From Rapana venosa (Eukaryota; Mollusca; Gastropoda; Neogastropoda; Muricidae): a DNA stretch of 64,000 bases. Shown one piece after another: positions 60,735 through 64,000 of the stretch (position 1 is the first letter of the stretch; each line of letters starts with the position of its first letter). Made by a program: the position numbers and the translations under genes. The stretch spans positions 12,776,668 through 12,840,667 of the forward strand of contig CM054140.1 in NCBI GenBank assembly GCA_028751875.1, read 5' to 3'. The notes beneath the pieces were generated by a model. It had not been told where the DNA came from and made no database searches. It saw only the letters and a list, made by a program, of their open reading frames with translations.

Positions 60735-61035
60735 GCTGCATCAACTGCCGCTGCTGTGTGCACATTCAAACAGCAGCGACAGATGCTGGTCAAAACTGCC
60801 TGGCTTAACTTCCCTGGATCCATGAAGTCGTGGGTTTGAATCTTGGCAGAGGTGTCTGGTGAGTTAAGGATGGGGATTTTTACAATTACCCATATCAACT
60901 TCAAGTGCAGACCTGACAGTGGCTTAATTTCCTTGTGTGTATGCACATGATCAGATATTCACGTTAAAGAACCCCAAAATCATGTCGGCATTTGGCGGGA
61001 TACAGAAACACAAACATATCCAGCATGGAACCTTA
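60735..61035 (+). mobile_element. SINE family 3, head partly degraded
   Basis: 'gatccatgaagtcgtgggtt' and 'tgaatcttggcagaggtgtc' (degraded B box), 'ggtgagttaaggatgggga', 'caagtgcagacctgacagtg', then 'cacgttaaagaaccccaaaa' and 'gatacagaaacacaaacata'. Confidence 0.82.
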
Positions 61036-61149
61036 GCAATGAAATAACTGCTCTGGTAAATGTCTCGGGTGAGGCAGGTGGACCTCTTGCTAAAAGACCA
61101 GCACAGGTGAAGACCAGGTACAAGCCACCCTACCCGGCAAGGGAACACA

Positions 61150-61171
61150 GAGAGAGAGAAAGAGAGAGAGA

Positions 61172-61229
<58 letters not shown>

Positions 61230-61240
61230 AGAGAGAAAAG
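61150..61240. repeat. (GA)n microsatellite
   Basis: About 90 bp of GA with minor breaks. Confidence 0.97.
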
Positions 61241-61640
61241 TGGTTAAAATTGAGCGTATACACCACAGTTCGTTGGTAAATTAGACCCACTTCTATAAAT
61301 ATAAGAACGGGATTTACTCGTAATTTGTTTTTATATCAAATGATGCAGATAAATTTTTTTTAACTTGTACTTGGTCCTGAATGGTTATTATTTTGCTATC
61401 TTTAAAAAAGTTTCTAGGTGATAATGATTCTAATACTTTCATCGGTATCAATTCGTAATTTGATGTTTGTGACGACTATCTCTTATCCAAGTTGCAAAAA
61501 TAAAATACCACCTTTCTTTTAGCGCTGTCGCACTGTTTGCTCAATCTGTGTCCAAAATTTCAAACACGTTATTCCTGAACAGCTACTCATCTTCAGAAGT
61601 CGGTGATGATCCAAGCGGAAAAAACAGATAATGCGACCGA
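61241..61640. other. no gene seen
   Basis: A/T-rich sequence with no recognised element. Confidence 0.5.
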
Positions 61641-61740
61641 CCATCCCTGAAGTTGAAATGCGGCAACCTTAATGGTGGGTAAACTCATTCGCATACGCAA
61701 AATATAACTATTGGTGAAGTTCGCGCTTTTCAGGAATTGC
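61641..61740 (+). mobile_element. SINE family 3, 3' fragment
   Basis: 'gaagttgaaatgcggcaacc', 'ttaatggtgggtaaactc' and 'ctattggtgaagttcgcgct'. This is the same 3' piece that sits next to exons A1-A6. Confidence 0.8.
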
Positions 61741-61859
61741 GAAAAAAAAAACATTCCACAAAACAGCTAGTTGCTAGATGCTAAGGGTCACCATTGATAT
61801 AACATTGTGAAGTACAATCCTATAAAAACTTGCTGCGATCAAAACTTTTCCAATTAAAA

Positions 61860-61880
61860 TGCGCACACGCGCGTGCGCGC

Positions 61881-61920
<40 letters not shown>

Positions 61921-61980
61921 TTGTGTGTTTTGTGTGTGCCTGCGTGTATGTGGGGAGAGAGGAGGAGGAGGAGGAGGCTG
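61860..61980. repeat. GC/GT repeat then GGA repeats
   Basis: CACGCGCGTGCGCGC (61,864-61,885), GT to 61,940, then GAGGAG. Confidence 0.93.
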
Positions 61981-62630
61981 AGGAGAGAGAAGCTGATCTA
62001 CATTACTTTCATTTGAATCCTTTTATTAGAATCTCATTCTGATTGTGTTTACAGCCCAACATTTCATGAATCTATGTGTACTTTGAACTATTACTAATAC
62101 TATGGTCACTTAGGACAGCCACATAGCGAAACGATTTAGTATAACAGCAAAATTAAACAGATAAATCATTCACAGAGAAAGATGCTATAGATAAGATTAA
62201 ACTGCAGGTAGAACGGTTTTCTTCCATCTAGGATTATCGTCAATTTCGTGATGTCAGCAGTACTACTACTGCAAAAAAACTATTGGCGGGAAATGCATAA
62301 ACACAGTACAGATGACTCCCTCCCATTGTATTTTTTATTCAAAGAATATTGTGATTTTACTTTTCGGTATTTTGTCGCTCTCCCTCCATTTTCGACTGAA
62401 AAAACTGTCATAAATTTAAGCCTTTTTTTTGTTACAAATGAGTATGGACCTACACTCTGGCATTCATAGTAAATACATGGTGTCTGCTTATGATTTCCAT
62501 AGAAAAGTTTAGAACGGCTGGAAAGCTACCTTCCATACTTATGGTGGTAAATGTGCAACTGCATTGCTCTTGTGTGCAAGTTAAAGCGACTCAGTGTTAT
62601 AATAAAAACACTGGGGTGGGGGTGGGGAGA
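61981..62630. other. no gene seen
   Basis: A/T-rich sequence. Short plus frames only. Confidence 0.5.
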
Positions 62631-62631
62631 G

Positions 62632-62925
62632 GGGGAGGCGCGATAACCCAAGTTGTTATAGCGTTGTGCTTGCGATTTTACTGCCCGGGATTGAGTCCAA
62701 ATTCGAGTCACCACCGAGACGCCCATCTAAGGGGATTTTTCCCCCTGTAGTAAACATCAGAACTGACTCCCCTCCGTTGAAAGTCCTTCGGATGAGATGT
62801 TTAACCAAGGCTCCGTGTGAAAACTTACGCAAAACATCTTGCATATGTGTTTACACTCGTTCTCCCCTTTGAAAAAGCAGGCCATTTGTGCCCGTAAGAA
62901 CAGATGCCACACCCTCCCGAAAACC
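62632..62925 (+). mobile_element. SINE family 1 with head, tail lost
   Basis: The head 'aagttgttatagcgttgtgc' and 'cccgggattgagtccaaat' is followed by 'ggggatttttccccctgta', 'gtccttcggatgagatgttt', 'acgcaaaacatcttgcata' and 'ccatttgtgcccgtaagaac', then a C/A-rich run. Confidence 0.86.
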
Positions 62926-62984
62926 CCCCCAACCCAAACCAAAACAAAACTGCATGCATGCATGAGTGCTTAGACATCTTCGAG

Positions 62985-63082
62985 GTCAAGAATGTGGCTA
63001 CTTTGCTGAGGGCAAAATCGGTCGCATACGCAACTATCTCACCATTGGGGAACTCCGGAGCTCTAACCGAGGAACGAGTGAA
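62985..63082 (+). mobile_element. SINE family 3, 3' fragment
   Basis: 'aagaatgtggctactttgct', 'cggtcgcatacgcaactatc' and 'ttggggaactccggagctct'. Confidence 0.75.
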
Positions 63083-63329
63083 AAGAAAGAAAATGGCTTA
63101 TTTTTATGACACTGCCCACACTTGTTTCTTTTCAAATTCGTTCTGGTCAACCACTTGTCTGCCAATGCAAAGTGCAAAGTTATTTAGAGGCTGTTTTAGA
63201 AACATCACCTTTAACTTGCACGGAACTATAAAGGACTATTCGCAAAAATATAGATGGCTGCTTTCATATTATTTTTCTGTACAGAATTTTGGGAAAACCC
63301 CTTAATTATCCCCAGCCCGTTTCACATAC

Positions 63330-63473
63330 CTTCTCTTTTGAATCTCAGGCCATGATGGTAGTGGAGGCCGAAGAGCTGTGTAGATGAGTTGATCTTTCTC
63401 CGTCAGGTGCTGCTGCTGCAGGCATGTCATGGCGAGATCTGTCAGGTCCTTCATATTGCAAACCCAGCTCTTC
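63330..63473 (-). CDS. candidate exon, protein-like, with strong donor
   Basis: On the minus strand an open frame reads KSWVCNMKDLTDLAMTCLQQ, then HLTEKDQLIYTALRPPLPS and WPEIQKR, and stops at GAGAAG before the donor GTATGTG in phase 2. Possible acceptor '...acctaag' at 63,474 gives 144 nt, phase 2-2, but its pyrimidine tract is poor. It could join the phase-2 start of the 57.6-kb candidate or the 83-nt form of exon A7. The composition looks like ordinary helical protein, unlike the repeat-derived frames elsewhere. I do not recognise the family. Confidence 0.42.
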
Positions 63474-63876
63474 CTTAGGTATTAGGTCTAGGTAGTGATG
63501 AATTCTGGGTGCTTTTTATCCTGTGATGGGTACGTGCAGTTGTTTGGTCTCTGTGTTGTATTTTTCTGTGATAATCGTTTCTGTTTACTGGATTTTTTTT
63601 GATGGCTTCTAACCAACATGAATTTCTCTGTTCGTGAGATAATAAAATATTTGAAATGAAATGAATTGAATTTCTTTGGGCTCTGTATCGTCTGCTTTCC
63701 TCCGCTGTGGCCAGAAGAATAGAATTGTGGACAGGTTGTTATGGCAGGTTGTGGGGCCACCCAGCATTACCTGAAAAAAATGACATTAAGGCTTATAAAT
63801 TGTGAAAAATACACCAATGTGGAACATTGATTTCAAATGTAGGGAAAGGTGTCACCCTTGTTTTAACAATGGCAAG
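63474..63876. other. no gene supported
   Basis: Contains an acceptor-like 'cattttttttcag' on the minus strand at about 63,771, with an open stretch to its left (to about 63,620). It runs into an ATTTC/AATTC-rich piece that resembles a retroposon tail, and no donor was seen. Confidence 0.45.
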
Positions 63877-64000
63877 GGGATGGGGGGGGGGGGGGTGGTG
63901 GTGATAGCCTGGTGGTTAGAGTCTTTGCTCTCGTGATCCAGGATCGAGCCACCACTGAGGTTTCCCCATTCAAAGGAACTTTCCCCACTGAAATATCAGA
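63877..64000 (+). mobile_element. SINE family 1, cut by the window end
   Basis: After a G run, the head 'gatagcctggtggttagag', 'tccaggatcgagccaccact' (B-box-like) and the spacer 'ggaactttccccactg'. The body lies beyond the window. Confidence 0.85.

Noticed and set aside
63620..63770. Possible minus-strand exon after an excellent acceptor-like T run
   Set aside because: The open stretch runs into AATTC/ATTTC-rich sequence resembling a retroposon tail and has no donor. It may be repeat-derived.

Overview
The window is eukaryotic nuclear DNA. It has no dense ORF packing, no operons, and no recognisable complete protein-coding gene on either strand. What fills it is GA, GT, CA, CT, GTCT, ATCT and ATTC microsatellites, several families of dispersed tRNA-headed SINEs, and four minisatellite/satellite arrays. 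This composition, and SINE tails ending near a 'tatatagcgct' core followed by TAA/ATT runs, fits a marine invertebrate, most likely a mollusc and perhaps a gastropod. The taxonomic call is inference, not a database match.

Layout. 0-5 kb: microsatellites and a diverged tandem duplication. 5-35 kb: mostly non-coding DNA with scattered SINE copies in both orientations (families 1, 2, 3 and 5), a longer retroposon-like element in two inverted copies (18.8-19.1 and 24.4-25.0 kb), a 60-bp tandem array at 26.0-26.3 kb, long alternating purine/pyrimidine tracts at 27.0 and 29.1 kb, and an A/T-rich, feature-poor stretch at 31-34 kb. 35.5-40.7 kb: a satellite of about 42 bp, clean at 36.6-37.3 kb and heavily decayed to both sides. 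40.7-43.1 kb: nothing recognised.

43-56.6 kb is the most interesting part. It is a tandem family of diverged cassettes that, read on the minus strand, look like duplicated exons. Exon A is 87 nt in five copies, with AG acceptor, GT donor and phase 1-1. Exon B is bounded by an AG acceptor and a GTATGC donor, and its interior is a 15/18-bp minisatellite encoding acidic, cysteine-rich penta/hexapeptides of the type MEDCT/MEEDCT. Exon A ends and exon B begins in matching phase in every well-preserved copy. Copy B1 (384 nt) is fully open and phase 1-1. B2 reaches a stop as its last codon. B3 and B4 carry frameshifts. A0, B0 and A1 are decayed. Two possible upstream exons (57,438-57,612 and 63,330-63,473) can be joined in phase. 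Whether this is an expressed gene, a partly dead gene family or a non-coding duplicated tract cannot be decided without transcripts.

58.1-59.25 kb is another minisatellite (28-31 bp unit), and the last 5 kb is again SINE-rich. No rRNA, genuine tRNA, CRISPR, viral or prokaryotic feature was seen. Nearly all long ORFs in the window are translations of simple repeats.
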